64,000 bases of DNA from Motacilla alba alba (lineage: Eukaryota > Chordata > Aves > Passeriformes > Motacillidae). Position 1 is the first letter of the stretch; every line of letters starts with the position of its first letter. The stretch lies in NCBI RefSeq assembly GCF_015832195.1, contig NC_052045.1:1302001-1366000 (forward strand). Direction: 5' to 3'. Made by a program: the position numbers and the translations under genes. Under the pieces are notes generated by a model that saw only the letters and a program-made list of their open reading frames with translations, ran no database searches and had not been told where the DNA came from. This document shows positions 1 through 12,900 of this stretch, piece by piece.

Positions 1-1383
1 AATATTTTAAATTCAACTTCCATGAGTTCATTTGAATTATTTGAGTTGTTCAAATATTATTCAAGTTAGACTCATCTTATTGGCAACAGAAACAATGCCA
101 TGTGACTTATTATTTCAGATTCCTGCATCTAATCAGTGCAGCTGGAAAAGTGAATATTGAATTAACAATTGATCATTAATTCATGACAAATGGTGCTGAA
201 TAAATCCACAGAGAAAACAACTGTGAACACTCACTCTTCTGGCAAGTGAACACTCACTCCTCTCCCCCTCAGCTGATAGGGCCAAAATCTGCCTCATAAA
301 TTTCAGACTGTAATTCAGCTCTACGTTGCAGATTAATACTGATGAAGTGGCATTTCATTTTGACACTTCATTTTCAGTGGGGTGGGATGGAAAGCTGTTT
401 TCTAGGTTCTACCACACAGATTTAGGACTTTTTTTAAATTATTTTTTTTTAAGACATGGAGTATCTGATGCTCCCAAAGGAGCAAAGTTTCTGTTCAGTT
501 CACTGAATTCCCTCAGCCTTGGAACGCTCCAGGGCGTTGCTGTTTGTTTGTGCAGCCTGAGCTCAGCACTGCTCAGGGCGCTGCCTGCTGACAGCCACCC
601 CTCTGCCCCCAAACACTGAACCCTGCCCCCCTGGCAGCCAGAATTTTGCAAGTTTAAATTACAATTTAAAATGTGTGCGCTGATCAAATTTCTCTTAATT
701 TAACTCATTAGGAAACAAACAGCAGAGGGATCAGGGGGCAGCTGCCCCCAGCCACGCTGGGAGCTGGGGCTGACACAGGGCCCTGAGTCCTTCAGCTAAA
801 AAAGTTACAGCTGGGAGAGAGCTCTGGAGTGGATCTTTTATGAGATATCCATAAGGTTTATTTTGGTCTAAGATAGCCTTTTACTAGGTAGGTCACATTC
901 ATTCCTGATTAAAAGCATCCACATGGGAAATTACACACAGGACTGCAGCAGCACTGACACAGCTCCACTGCTAAATCTCTCCTTTCAGACAGGCTGTACA
1001 TCCCTTTTCTCCACAGAGAGGTCCTCCAAAATCAATGTATTATCAAATTTACTTTGGGGGAGAGACAACCAGACCTACTGGTGATGGAGGAGGCTGGCGG
1101 AGCTACAACACAACAGACACGGCACACCTTGCCAAAAAAGGAGGAGCCCGAGGAACTTCACCTCCAGAGTACCCGTGAGCCAGCGCAACCCAGGGAGAGC
1201 CTGGGGAGGGAAAAGTGAGCACACAGCTGTACACCAGCACAGAGGATGTCTGGAATGCACTGCTCCCCTCCCAGCTGACAGCCAGCTGTGCTCTGCCTCA
1301 GCTCCTTCTGCAGGCTTGGGATGGCCCTGAGCCCTGCAGGCAGCAGCCAGAGGGCACAGAGGCACAGAGTGGCTGGAACTGCT
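1..1383. other. Unique non-coding stretch
   Basis: The first 700 bases are AT-rich unique sequence. The stretch then becomes GC-richer, with many CTG/CAG-like words typical of avian intergenic DNA. Short open frames occur on both strands and overlap each other, and none resembles a known protein family. I see no promoter, RNA gene or repeat that I can name. Confidence 0.6.
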
Positions 1384-1475
1384 GTGCCACCCCTGCAGAC
1401 ACCCCCCTTCAGCAGGCACAGTGCCACCCCTGCAGACACCTCCCTTCAGCAGGCACGGTGCCCAGGGACCCAGCC
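1384..1475. repeat. 37-bp tandem duplication (about 2 copies)
   Basis: A GC-rich unit beginning GTGCCACCCCTGCAGACACC starts at 1384 and again at 1421, with the next GTGCC at 1458, giving a period of 37 bases. The two full copies are nearly identical, so the duplication is young. It lies in a GC-rich stretch upstream of the CR1 fragment and has no evident function. Confidence 0.8.
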
Positions 1476-1842
1476 TGGGCAGCCTGAGCTCTGGAATGAC
1501 AGCCCTTCCTCAGCTGCACTCTGCCCTAAACAGGGATGTGCAAGTCAGGGGCTGGGTCTGGCCCCAAGAACAAAATCAAAGCAAAGTCTGGGCACCTGCC
1601 CAAAGCTGGACCTGTGAAATCCTGGGCAGAGAACTCTGCTGTTGGTGAGATCTGGGTGTCAGGTACCCAGTGAGCAGCAGCTCACAGCATGCACAGGAAT
1701 TAGGGCAGGCTGGCCCCAGGGATGGCAGGCCAGCATCCCCAGGGGCTGCAGAGCTTTGCTGCTGGCTCAGCCTGCCCACCCTGCCTTTGGGGAGCACCTC
1801 CTGGTGCTCATCATGCCAGGAACCACCCTGCTCCCCTGCAGG

Positions 1843-2133
1843 AAGGCTGGAGAGGGACATCTGACAGGGGCACCGAGGGACAGGACACAGGGAATGGCTT
1901 CAGACTGCCAGATGGCAGGGCTGGATGGGATTTGGGAAGGAATTCCTCCCTGGCAGGGTGGGCAGGCCCTGGCACAGGGTGCCCAGAGCAGCTGGGGCTG
2001 CCCCTGGGTCCCTGGCAGTGCCCAAGGCCAGGCTGCAGCAGCCTGGGACAGTGGCATGTCCCTGCCATGGCAGGATGGGGTGGAATGAGAGGATCTTTAG
2101 GGTCCCTTCCAAGCCAGGCCATTCTGGGATTCC
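1843..2133 (+). mobile_element. CR1 non-LTR retrotransposon, 5'-truncated 3' end
   Basis: The stretch follows the avian CR1 3' end in order. It begins with a 'ggctggagagggacat' block, then the 'ggaaggaattcctccctg' block near 1940. Next comes 'ccctggcacagggtgccca' near 1968, then 'gtccctgccatggcagg' near 2058. It ends with 'ggatctttagggtcccttcc' near 2091 and a terminal 'ccattctgggattcc'. The order and orientation place the element on the plus strand with its 3' terminus at about 2133. CR1 is the dominant LINE of birds, and most copies are 5'-truncated like this one, keeping only the last part of ORF2 and the 3' UTR. Several CpG-derived and point differences from the usual consensus suggest an old, inactive copy. 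No usable reading frame remains. This is the best single piece of evidence that the window is avian. Confidence 0.92.
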
Positions 2134-2751
2134 AGATTTATTGATCAGCAATAAAGTGCAGGGCTGCCCCTGAGCATGCTCTTTGCCTGGTCTGTCACAT
2201 CTGGGGACAGCAGCTCCTTACCCATCCTCTGTCTCTCTGTTCTGTGGGGGAGTCCGAAACTTCTGCAGCTTGCTGAAAAACTGGCTCCTTACTAGAGGAC
2301 AAAAGGAATAAACCTCCTCTGCACAAGTGCATTTTGCCTAAATTATAGCTGCTAACTTCACTGAGCTTTACTTTATTTTTAATACGAGTTGAGAAAAAAA
2401 AATCCCAGCTTAATCCCGTTTTCATTAAAAATAAATAAAAAAATGTATTTGAGAGTGAGCTGCCCTTCAAGGCTCCCAGGCATCAGCAGCATCCCGTTGC
2501 TTTGGCAGCTTCCCACCCTGGCACATCCACCCTGCTGAGCACAGATTTCAAGCAGCTGATGCAGAGCTGACCATTGCAGACTCCATCCTTGGGTTTCTAC
2601 ACGAGCTGTTGGGAGCATTTCAATGCAAACTGTCTCAGCTCCTTTCAGGAGGAAGAAAGGGGAACATCATTCAAGAGCTGGCTGTGCCCCTCAGTGGCAC
2701 CCACCATTGCCTCTGATTAGAAGCTCTGCTCCTGGGGCCATTCTTGCAAAG
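2134..2751. other. Unique non-coding stretch
   Basis: Mixed-composition unique sequence between the CR1 and the next minisatellite. It includes a short A/T-rich block near 2390-2445. No gene or named repeat is visible. Confidence 0.55.
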
Positions 2752-2876
2752 GCTGAAATGGGAAATGGAAATGGCAAATGGGAAACGGAAATGGCAAATG
2801 GGAAATGGAAATGGCAAATGGGAAATGGAAATGGCAAATGGAAATGGCAAATGGGAAATGGAAATGGCAAATGGGG
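2752..2876. repeat. Minisatellite, ~20-bp A/G-rich unit
   Basis: About six imperfect copies of a purine-rich unit, built from GGGAAATGGAAATGGCAAAT, run without interruption. One copy carries an A-to-C change (GGGAAACGG) and another is shortened. The unit is itself made of nested AAATGG words, so slippage probably generated it. It reads open in several frames on both strands, a composition effect and not evidence of coding. Confidence 0.93.
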
Positions 2877-5800
2877 CAGCACTCCAGAGGGAGCTGGACA
2901 CTGATGCTCACTTAGGTAACAGCTGCACGGGCATATCTAGAAGGAAGAAACTGACTCTTAAAAAGAAGATTACAATCCCCTATAAGAGACATTCCTGAAC
3001 AATATTTCTGTTGGAAATCTGATCCACTACCTGCTGAGAGCCAGGGCATGGCACAGCCTCTGTACACTGGCACAAGGGCAAACTCATGAGCATATACAAC
3101 CCTAAAATAGGATTTGCTGAGGGCAAAATAAAATCAAATCTTACTTATTAATCATTTAACAATGTCCATTTTTATGATCGAGTAACAAATCATTATTATC
3201 TCCATATCTTGAAGAGGCTGAAGACAAGGCATGGAGATTTAAAAAAAGGGAATTTCACAATTCTAGTAGAGCTTAAGGATCCTGAAAAAAACCCAGTATG
3301 TACTCCAGAATGTGGCTGAATTTCTCTGCAGCAGGATCACCACTATGCCTGTGTGCAGGACTCTCACTGCCTTCAGCAGAGGGGAGCTGCTCTAACCCTG
3401 AGTGCTGCTGGAACTCAGAGCTGCTGATTTACAGTTTTCAGCACTGGGGACATGTGCACACGAAGGAAAACAGAATTGCCTCCTCCTCTGTACCACAGCA
3501 AAAGGAAACACCCAAGTCCAGTCCTGTAGAAGGGAAACTTAAACCAAGTAAGATATAATCAAACCCCTTGGCTCCAAAGCTCAGAGTCTTGCTAAAGAGC
3601 ACGGGGCTGCTCTGTCTCTGCTGGGGCTGGGACAGTGAGCACAGCCCTGGTGGCACAGGGGACACTCAGTGCTGGGCTCCTCAGTCATCCCCACCCCTGG
3701 GACTGAGCCCCCCCTGGGCTGGAGCTCTCCCAGCACACTTCTGAGCCTGGCTCACCTGCTGGGCTCTGTCCCCCAAGAACCAGGAGCAGTTTCTCTCCTG
3801 GGCTTGTGAGTGCCCAGGTTCGGAAAGCCACCCAGGGAACGAGGGTGCAGTTACCAGGAGCAGCTTGTGTTTGTGTCTGCAGGAACACACAAACAGCACG
3901 TATTGCTTAGAGAGGAACAGCTCCAGAGCCACGAAGGAGGAGGGCGAGACAAGCACACGATGTTTTAGTTTATCCTGTGCTGCACAGGGAGCATTTGCAG
4001 ATCACGAAGAGGCCAGGTGAGCAAATGCTGGAAGGAACACAAACAGCAGCAGCAATGTGAGTTAACTCACTGGTGCCTGACCTCTAGAACTACCCAAATT
4101 TGCTTGTAGAATGTTGGGATATAATCCTCCACAAAGTGCAGGAGAGGGACCCTTTTTATACTCCACCTGTCTGGCCCACAGCCACAGACTGTGTGCCCTG
4201 CTCTCTGAGAAATGAGAGTATCACATGATAGAAGTCAGCTATCTCATGATTATATTCAGGGGGAAATGCTTTAAAGAAGCACTGGAGCAACCAAGACAAA
4301 TCTCATGGAGGCATCCCAATCTAATGAGCAGGGCCTGGCATGTTCCTGCAGATTGGAATTCTTTTCTCAATTAAACAGTAGGAGTGGACTGCTTTGCAAA
4401 TATTTAATTTCCAAGCTTCTAATTACAGTGGCTGAGTTTTCTCTCCTGAGGAAACAGGTGTTGACACAAGATCTGACAGATCCTAGCAACTGGCATTTGC
4501 TGGTCCCTTTCTCAGTTTTACAAACACACATGGAAAAAGGGAAAATGCACGATCTAACCTAAGAGACAAATATTTGGGCTGTGCATGGAGAATTTTTTGA
4601 TCTGCTTTCTCATGGTGAGCTGTTTGTAATCTGGCTCAGTTCTGCCAGAGATGGAAGTTTCAGCATGCTCCATTTTGAAATGGCATCATCCTGGCTGTGA
4701 AAAGCTGCACACATGGGCCAGTTAGGAGGAAGTAATTAAATACATTCACAATGAAATCCTTTCAGTGAGGGGGATTTAATCTTGTCATCTTCCCCAGACA
4801 CATCAAAAAGGGAAATAAAACGCACAGAAGAAAATATAAAGAGGATATCTGTTGTACTTCAAAAAAAAAACCATGAAAACCTATGGTGCTTCCAGTTCAG
4901 CTTTAAACTGCAAATGGGAATAAAGTAAAATTTAGAGCTTAAAATATAACCTAGTTCATTAGCATGCTCTAATGCTGCTGAAATTATTAATGTATTTGAT
5001 GGAAGCAAGATAACCATAAAAAATGCTACCTATTGCACATTGTTTTGCTGCAGTGCCTGCATGGAGCTAATTACAGCCTCCCTGCCTTCACTCTCTAATG
5101 TCTTGCTTTTGTGGGTTTTATCCATTGTCCTTAATGGTAAAATGCAGGGGTTTGTCTGAATTACCATTTTATTGTAGCATTAAACTTGTGTTGAGCCACA
5201 TTACCAGCACTGTGTTATCACAAGTTCAGTTATTAATATAAGTAACCATTATATTTAGTTTGTTTCTGTATTTGGTCCCCACCCTCCCTAACCTCCACCC
5301 CTCAAAAAATTATTATTTACTTATCCCCTGGAAGTGTTGCATTCTGTCAGCTCAATACCCACGTTCTCTGAGCTGAGCACTGTTTTGGAAAGGCTCAGTA
5401 CTCTCCCATTTCAGTGGCCCATTGTCTCTGTTCCCACTGAGAGCTTTTCCAAAGTGCCTTTCTGGCACACAGCACTGAAAGCTCCACGGGCTGGCCACTG
5501 CGCACATGCAATAAATCCATCCTTTATTCATGCTTCTGCCTCAACAACGTAAAAACCAGCTAAGTATCTTTTACACCACTGAAAAATGGCTGATGAACCT
5601 GCCTCGCCTCGGGTTTTTTTCTGGTTGAAATATTATTATTTCTGACTGCTCCTCCTTTCCCCCATCAGGGCAGGAAGGCTCCATGGCACAGCCCAGCTGC
5701 CCTGACGTGCTCAGGTGTGAGGGGAGAGCATCAGGGCCTCAGCCACCCCAAATCCCTGTGCCCTGGGATGCCCAGCTGGGAGGGAGCCCTGGCTGGCCCA

Positions 5801-8800
5801 GCCCTGCAGGTGTTCAGCAGTTTGGGGCTGAGCCATGGGGCAGGTGGATTAGAGAAGGGGTTTATTTCATCTCCTTCAAACCTATGCGTTTTATATTGAA
5901 TTCCTCACTATGTAAATAAGGAACCAGTTCAAGGTCTGTGGGATTATTATTTTTTTTTTGTTGCTTCCACATCGTTCAAAGGCACGCCACGCTCAGAGAC
6001 CAGCTCAGCCAGAAAGGACTTTTGAAAATGTCTGCTCTGACCTTTCATGTAACACAAAATCCAAAACACGAGAGCATAAAAGTTAATGTCTTTACCACAG
6101 GGATGGATCGAGATGATTCAACCTGAACTGCACAAAATGCATCCATTTTTAGTGCTGCCAAGTGATGCAAGTCACACACTTCCAGCTCCCCGTGGTGCAT
6201 TACCTGGGCTGATCTTTCTGGGTTTTACAGAAGCCAGGCCTCCACAGAACCACATGCCATACCTTGTGTTGTGTTTGCTTTTCAATGCTTTTCAGGTCAG
6301 TCAATTTTGTCCAGTCCACCCATCTTCAGAAATGAAGAATATTTCAGTTCTAAGTTTAGTTAAATAATAATCAATAGGTAAAGGAGAGACCAAGCCTTGA
6401 GCCTACAAAGTCCCAACAGATGGAGTCTAGCCAGGCTGAAAAAAACAGACTAAATCCTCACGAGGTGCAATAATCAGAAAATAGTGGAAGCAAATGTGCT
6501 CAGTCTAATCGTGGCAGGCAGTCTGCAGGAGCCACGTGAGTGTGAAATGAAGAGAGCCTCTCCAAGCATGTCCTGGCAGTGCCCAGGCACGGGTCCATCT
6601 CCTTCTCCTCCCTCTGCCACCTCCTCTGCCTCTCTGCTTCCAGCTGACAGCCACGTCATCTCAGCCTCTTCTTAAATTAACTGCAGGATAATCTGGACAT
6701 AAACTTCCCTTCCAATCCCAGGAACATTTCTAACCCATTGAAGAACTCTTCTTGCTGTGTCTGCATCCCTTTGAAGCTCTGGCACCAGAAGCGGGCTCAG
6801 ACATCCTAGTGACAGTCCTGGTAAGGCTGTACCCAAAACCAGGCTCACTTTCCCCCCTCTGCTTTATAAACTTTCTGCATTTATCTTAAAAGCTCTGGCT
6901 CCCTTTCAGTCACAGCCCCGTGCTGGGGGCTCACATTTAGGGGTTCTCCTCTGCCAGCCCCCTAAACCCCAGTGGAGTGAATGAACAAATCCAGAGCCCT
7001 GAATCTGCACTTGCTGCTCCCACACAAGCCACCCTGCGCTGGTTTTATTAAAGACACACCAAATGACTAACAAACCTGGAGAGCTCAATAAAAGCAACTT
7101 GTCTTCTCTTTTGTTACTACTCTGCCAATATTTGCAAAGCCTGCAAGCTCTGCAAAAAAGCTACATGGACAATTAAATTCACTGAAAAGAACGTTCAATG
7201 TGAGAGCACAGCTCAGCCCCATGCTGGCCCTCCAGGAGGAGCACTGCCCATGGATCTCCCTGTTCACAACTGTATTTTGATACCTACCAATGACTCAGTT
7301 TTTAAAAGACACACAGCTAAATCCAAGCTTCTAGTCCAAATGTCATGCAGTATTAAGTTCTGAAGCCCAAGCACACAATGTCAGTTAATCTGACTTTATC
7401 AACCTGTCCACAATCCATTTTAAAAAAACCAAAACCAACAACTAAAAAAGATACTAATTGTCTGTCTGACAAGGTCTGTATTTTCCAAGGAACTGCTACT
7501 GTTAATGAAATTTTTAGCTGCCAAGCCTTGCTGATGAACTCCTGAATCAAGTGTTTTGTTATTTTACACAGAATCAATACCAGGCCAATTTGCCTACAGC
7601 TTCCTGGTCGTTCTTCTTTACCTCTTTAAAGTACGAAACAGTATATATGTCATCTCAGATTCTGTGGCATTTCTTTGGTTTTCAGCACTGTTTAACTAGT
7701 GATTCAGAAAGCCTCTCAACTTTTTAGAATGATTCTTATGAAATTCAACATATTTTTTTCCCCATTCTCCTTTGTTACAAATGACAAACCCATTTCTGCC
7801 CCAACAGACTGAATAGATGCATCCTCCTGCCTCATGCCAGTCCTCGAGGAGCAACTCCAGACCCAGGACAGAGCTTAACTGGAGCTGGGGCAAAGACTCT
7901 TTTGCCTAACTTCTTTTACCGAGAATTTTGTACAGCCCAAAGTTAAAGGAGTCTTTCTATCAGGACTAAAAATCTACCAGTACATCAAGGAGAAGAAACC
8001 AAAAATATTTGTGCAGCAGCATTGCTTGGCATGTTCTGTGTTGCAAGTGTGAGAGTGTCAGGACCCCACAGCACTCAGCTCTCTGTGTCAGGCTGTATCC
8101 TACACCCCTCAGGAGCAGAGGTTTTATCAGACAAGTGACTGTTGATGCTAATGATTTTTAAATAGAACAAAAAAAAGAAAGTTTTGGCTACTTTGTGTTG
8201 ATATTTTTCTATGGCCACTGCTGTCTCATAAAACGAATACATTTTAAACTCAATGGAAATTGCCAGGATCAAAACTGCCAAACTTAAAAAGTCAAAATGA
8301 AGCTGGTTTAACCCAGAAATTAAAATTTCTGAGGAATCCTAAACATGTATTCCACTACTTGAGAGTGGAAATGCCTCTGCACTATCCAAACCCCCCAATG
8401 CACAAAAGCTGAATTCCAGCCAGCTTCAGTAAACAGTTTATCAACACTCATTACTCACAGTCAGAGCAGCAGAGCACACAGGCTCAGCATATGCTGCCTG
8501 ACACCCAGGAAAAGAGCCACTGCTCCAGGATCTGGTTACTTAAGCCTGAGAGCTAGGAGACATAAAGGAGATGAATCTGTAATTATAGCCCAGTTACTAT
8601 GCAAATACTTCAGCACACTATCTCGGTAAGAAATCTGGGTCTTGCCTTTCAGAACAGTTTCATTATTAGAAACGATTATTGCCTTTATTCCACCACTGTG
8701 ATATTTCATGCATTTTATAGAGCACAGATAAGGAGCAAACAAGAACAAACAGCTTTTACCTCTGCAATCCTCACTGGCAGCATCAAAATCACAGCCCTGA

Positions 8801-9133
8801 AAGGACCAGAGCCGAGAAACACCCAGGGACTTTAAATCTGTGTTTGGTAGAAAGCCCCAGTAATAACTTGCATCTGATATCTTAGGGCTGCAGCTATTTT
8901 TAATGAGTTCATGAGGCTGCACAGGGCAGACCCACGGTGGTTCCTGGTGTCAGGCAGCTGCTGAGCCTGTAATGGGTCATTAACACCTTGTCCTGGCTGC
9001 GAACATATTTTTTAAGCCTGTTTTCCTCTGCTGGCAGCCTTTACTGTGCTGGTGTGACAGGGCTAAGGCAGGGATTTCACGGTGGGCTCCAAAGGGTGGC
9101 TGAAGGCTGCTGGGAGCAGCAGCCCCAGGGAGC
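2877..9133. other. Long unique non-coding stretch
   Basis: More than 6 kb of mostly AT-rich, CpG-poor unique sequence with some GC-richer islands (3600-3960, 5660-5860, 6520-6660). Every open frame is short and overlaps others. The part at 4860-5290 is dense in TAAT/ATTA words and is listed separately as a candidate regulatory block. I see no exon with convincing splice signals and no RNA gene. Confidence 0.55.
4860..5290. other. AT-rich block with homeobox-like words; candidate conserved non-coding element
   Basis: This stretch holds many TAAT/ATTA and CATTGT words, few CpGs, no simple repeats and no open frame. That composition is common in vertebrate developmental enhancers. The call rests on composition and motif density alone, because conservation cannot be judged from one sequence. 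Confidence 0.2.
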
Positions 9134-9198
9134 AGATTTGGTGTCACCAAATGTTAAAACAATGGCGCTACCACTGTTAATTTGGTGTCACCAAATCT
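9134..9198. repeat. Paired 17-bp palindromes forming a larger inverted repeat
   Basis: The 17-mer ATTTGGTGTCACCAAAT occurs exactly at 9136-9152 and 9180-9196. Each is a perfect palindrome around a single central T: the 8-base arms ATTTGGTG and CACCAAAT are reverse complements. The flanks (AG...GTTAA on the left, TTAA...CT on the right) extend the pairing, so the two copies can also form one larger hairpin with a ~19-base loop. No known element is recognised. Confidence 0.9.
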
Positions 9199-10663
9199 CC
9201 TGGCTCCTGTGCTGCCAGGAGCAGGGCTGGCTCTGGGGCTGCCCAGCCGAGCACCCTGCCCTGGGTAAGCACATCAGGCCCAGCTCTGCACGGCAGGGCT
9301 TTATCTGCACACGAGGCAAGCTGCTTTAGAGCTTGGCTGGAATGGAATTCAGGAAGGAGAGAAATCCACGGGCAGAGGCTTGCCATTGAAAATGTCCTGC
9401 ACCTAGGCCACAGCTTCATTATCTCACGCTCACCGGGCTACTTCCAACCTCCAACACGTTATTCACAGCCACACAGTTTTCACAGAATCAGCACAGGAAG
9501 GAAAAAAAAAAGATGCTTAAAAAGAACTTTCTGCTCAAGGAAGTGAAAAAGCAAGCTGTCCTGCATACTTCATCCATGCCTCACATTTATTAAGGGTAAA
9601 ACCATTTCTGCCTGCTCCCGTGAATGGACCAGGTAGAATATCTCTCCCCAGAGCCCAGGAGCCACCAGGGCCAGCTCGATTAGGCTCAGAGCACTGATGC
9701 AACCTGTGAGAGGCATTACTTCAGCAAGTGGCGAGTTAGACACGTGGGGTTTTTTTGCAATACATTTCGTTTGCATCTTCTGTCAAGCAAACAAAGGCAG
9801 TAATTGTGGGGAGATGTGTTTTGATGTTCCTGTGCTGCTGCCTGTCCCCAGATGCAAGCACCGTGTCAGGCAATTCACAAATGACACCTCTCCCTGCAAA
9901 CAAACATTATGGTTGATCATTAAAGATTGTTGTGATGTTTGCAGAAAGGATAATAGGGATCTGGACAAAACAAGAGTGCTATCTGATATGTGGAAACAGT
10001 TGGGTTTATGGAGTGCTGGATAAATTCACTGCAATTTTTTGCATCTCCCTGCCTGCTGTATTTTCTCATTTGAAGGACAGATCTGTATTCGTTTCCAAAC
10101 AGAGTGCATATTGTTCCACATGTTCTACAGCTCCTGAATCACACTAATTTATATTACTACATTTTTAATTTAATGATTGATATGTTGGCTTTGCAAACTG
10201 ACTGTCAGAATAATTCATATAGTATTAAAAAACCCAAGTGTACAGCAGTTTTATTAATGCACCCTTAAAGAATAATGAAACCTTCAGCCTTGCTCTAATG
10301 AATTCTGGTGGAACACTTCTGAATGATGCTGCTCATGTCCCTCAGCTGGGGAGGGGGCTCGGGGAAGGCAGGAAAAGCAGAAATTTCCAGTGATAAAATG
10401 GAAACGTTTTCCGAAATAACCTTCAGCTATTGAGTCCTGGTGGGAGAAATGGCAGCTTTAGACCTCCACTTCTGCATTCCCCAGGATCATGAAGGATTGT
10501 TTCTTGGGTTGCCTCATTGAGAACCCCAGGCACAGCCCCTCCAGACTCTCCAGCAGCACCAAGGCAAGGTCCGTGCACCTCGGGTCAAGTCCTGCAGCTC
10601 TAAATCAGCTTTTCAATGGCTGCTGTGCCTCAGGGACAAAAGCAGCATCAGCCCAGCCCCAGG
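9199..10663. other. Unique non-coding stretch
   Basis: Unique sequence, moderately GC-rich up to about 9350 and then AT-rich. The part from about 10120 to 10300 is AT-rich with several TTTAAT/ATTAAT words. No gene, RNA gene or named repeat is seen. Confidence 0.5.
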
Positions 10664-10761
10664 GAGATGAGCTCCCAGCCTTTGCAGGGCTCCCTCCTGT
10701 GTGTCTGGCCAAGAGATGAGCTCCCAGCCACTGCAGGGCTCCCTTCTGTGTGTCTGGCCAA
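10664..10761. repeat. 49-bp tandem duplication (2 copies)
   Basis: The unit beginning GAGATGAGCTCCCAGCC starts at 10664 and repeats at 10713. The copies differ at only a few positions (TTT/CAC-type and CTCC/CTTC changes). The high identity points to a recent local duplication. A short open frame crosses both copies, but nothing marks it as coding. Confidence 0.88.
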
Positions 10762-12851
10762 GGACCCTGTAGTACAGCTGCTGATATTGCACTGCAGAAC
10801 ATCAGCACCTCGTGGCTTCCCCTCAAAAACCCCAAATTTAATAACTTCCAGTAAGCACAAGAGTTACAAAGGACAGCCCAGGTTCCTACCTGCTGATAAC
10901 ATGTCAGGAAATATTATGCACAAAGGGATGTAATGTCCAGGCTAGCTGAAGGACAGACAGGATCAATAAAATACAAGAGCAGCTGGATGAGGAGATCCCT
11001 TCTGAGAATACCCTGCTTCCTGCACAGGACTTCAGGGTAAAATCAAACCTCCACGAGAGACACCTGAGATGGGAAGTGCTGTGCTCCAGAAACACCCAGC
11101 CCAACCAAAAGGAGAGCGCCAGGCTGCAGGCAGTTCCAGAGCATCACAGAGCAGAGCTGTGGGTTCTGTCTGATGGGCACGGGGAAGGAGGGGTCTCACA
11201 GCAGCACTGAGCCCTTCCTGCAGCTCTGCCAGCCCCAGCCTGCTCAGGTGGGGTGGAACACAGCCCTCAGTCAGGCTGAGGCTGACTGACTTCCAATGGC
11301 CACAGCTATTTCTGCTGTTAACCCCTCAAATCCCTTACAGCAGCTCTCTCCCTCTCAGTTACCAGCCACCACAGCAATGAAAAGCTGCCCGAACCCCTCT
11401 GTGACAAACAAACATTATTTTCATTCTGTCACACCTAAACAGCAGGGTAACACCAAATCTACTGATTACAGGAGTTGGGCTTAAAAAGGAGAAGTGTTTT
11501 CAAAGCAATCAGGGGAGGACTGAACAGATTCTGGGCGCACATTTCACCAGTAACAAGTTTTGGTGCAATTGAATGGACAGCAGCAAAGTTATCTCCATTT
11601 CTACAATATTTCAGCTGCAGAGGAGGAATAATAAATAAAAAAAAATCTCAGTAAAAGCAACTTGGAGCTTTACTCATTTTCAGGATGGGTCCTCACCCAG
11701 TTTTGTGTGCATTCTTCCAGCTGGTAAGAACTGCTGAGTTCTCCTCAGAGGAGAATTCACTACAATGCAAAGGCTCACTCTGCAGAAACTGTAAGTGGGT
11801 TTTTTTTTTTTTTGTTGGCTATTTCACTGTGCCATGGCATAAAATTTTGCCAGGTAAAACATATTTCCCTGCTTTTAAGAGTACATAAGTACACAACACG
11901 GAAAGAGACCACAAATGCTCTTACAGAGGTATGGCAGCCAAGGCTAAAGACCTGAAACGGGAACCATATCCAGCAAAGTGCTGAGTTTCTCCCAATATTA
12001 ATGGTACATTAGGACACACCAGGGTTCTTGCAAAATGTGCAGAAAAATCCCAGCATTTACAAAAAAGGACCATGTGTTGTCCTTTGGGGAGGGGAGCAGA
12101 GTTTTCCCTGTTTTCCCTGTAGCTGCCCTGCCACACTCCATCAGCACAAACCCTCCTGGGTCCCGAGTGACACTGCTGCCAGGTCTGAGACGCGCTCACC
12201 AGCTCTCCCCACATCTTTGTGACATTGCTGCTGAGAATTATTCGAGGCTGTAATCCTGATCTGCAAGACAAAGCCCAGCAGAGTCAAAACAAAACAGCAG
12301 CAGTGAGGCTGCCAGCAGGGCAGAGCCAGGCTCAGCATCCCCTGGTGTCCCTGGCAGGACGGGGACACCACGCAAAGGGCAAGGAGGAACCACTCCTGCA
12401 CCTGCCTGGGAAGCACCCTAGAAAACACACAAAGAGCTAAAACTCTTTTTCCTCATCTGTGTGTTTCTCCCGTGTGTGCCTGCTGTGAAATGGGCTCTAT
12501 TTTGGAAGAGTAGAGCAACAAGCTGTAGGCAGTCAATAGCGCACAGAAACTTCAGAGTGCAGCCGTGGCACGCTACAGAGAGGCTTTTTCAGACCTTGCC
12601 AACACATCTGATGCTTTCTGCATGCTCTACAGAAAATCAGATGTCACTTGCTTTTCTCGGCCTCTCAAAGAGTGTCTGCATCGTGCCACAGAATTCCCAG
12701 GGGGAGAGAATTCCAAGCCAGCAGAAAGGATCCCGTCCATGTTGAAAAAAGCATTAGCAGGTATTGTAAGAATTGAAGTAAACAGGCCTGCTTTTATCTC
12801 TTGTCTGTGTTTATTAGTCCAGGAAGCAGAAAAAACACTGAAGTGGATGTG
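10762..12851. other. Unique non-coding stretch
   Basis: Mixed unique sequence, including GC-richer stretches near 11130-11280 and 12120-12430 and a T run near 11800. Open frames are short and occur on both strands. No supported gene. Confidence 0.5.
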
Positions 12852-12900
12852 GAATCATAGAAAATCCTGAGTTGGAAGGGAGCCAAACATTGGCTCATCT
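12852..12900 (-). mobile_element. Possible antisense CR1-like 3' tail fragment
   Basis: The sequence GAATCATAGAAAATCCTGAG, followed by a 'ttggaaggga' block and 'ggctcatct', matches the shape of the reverse complement of an avian CR1-type 3' end. In that tail, an ATTCTATGATTC-like terminus precedes a 'cccttccaa' block. Only about 50 bases can be recognised, and the similarity stops after 'catct'. It is either a tiny, old CR1 piece on the minus strand or a fragment of another retroelement that shares this tail. Confidence 0.5.
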
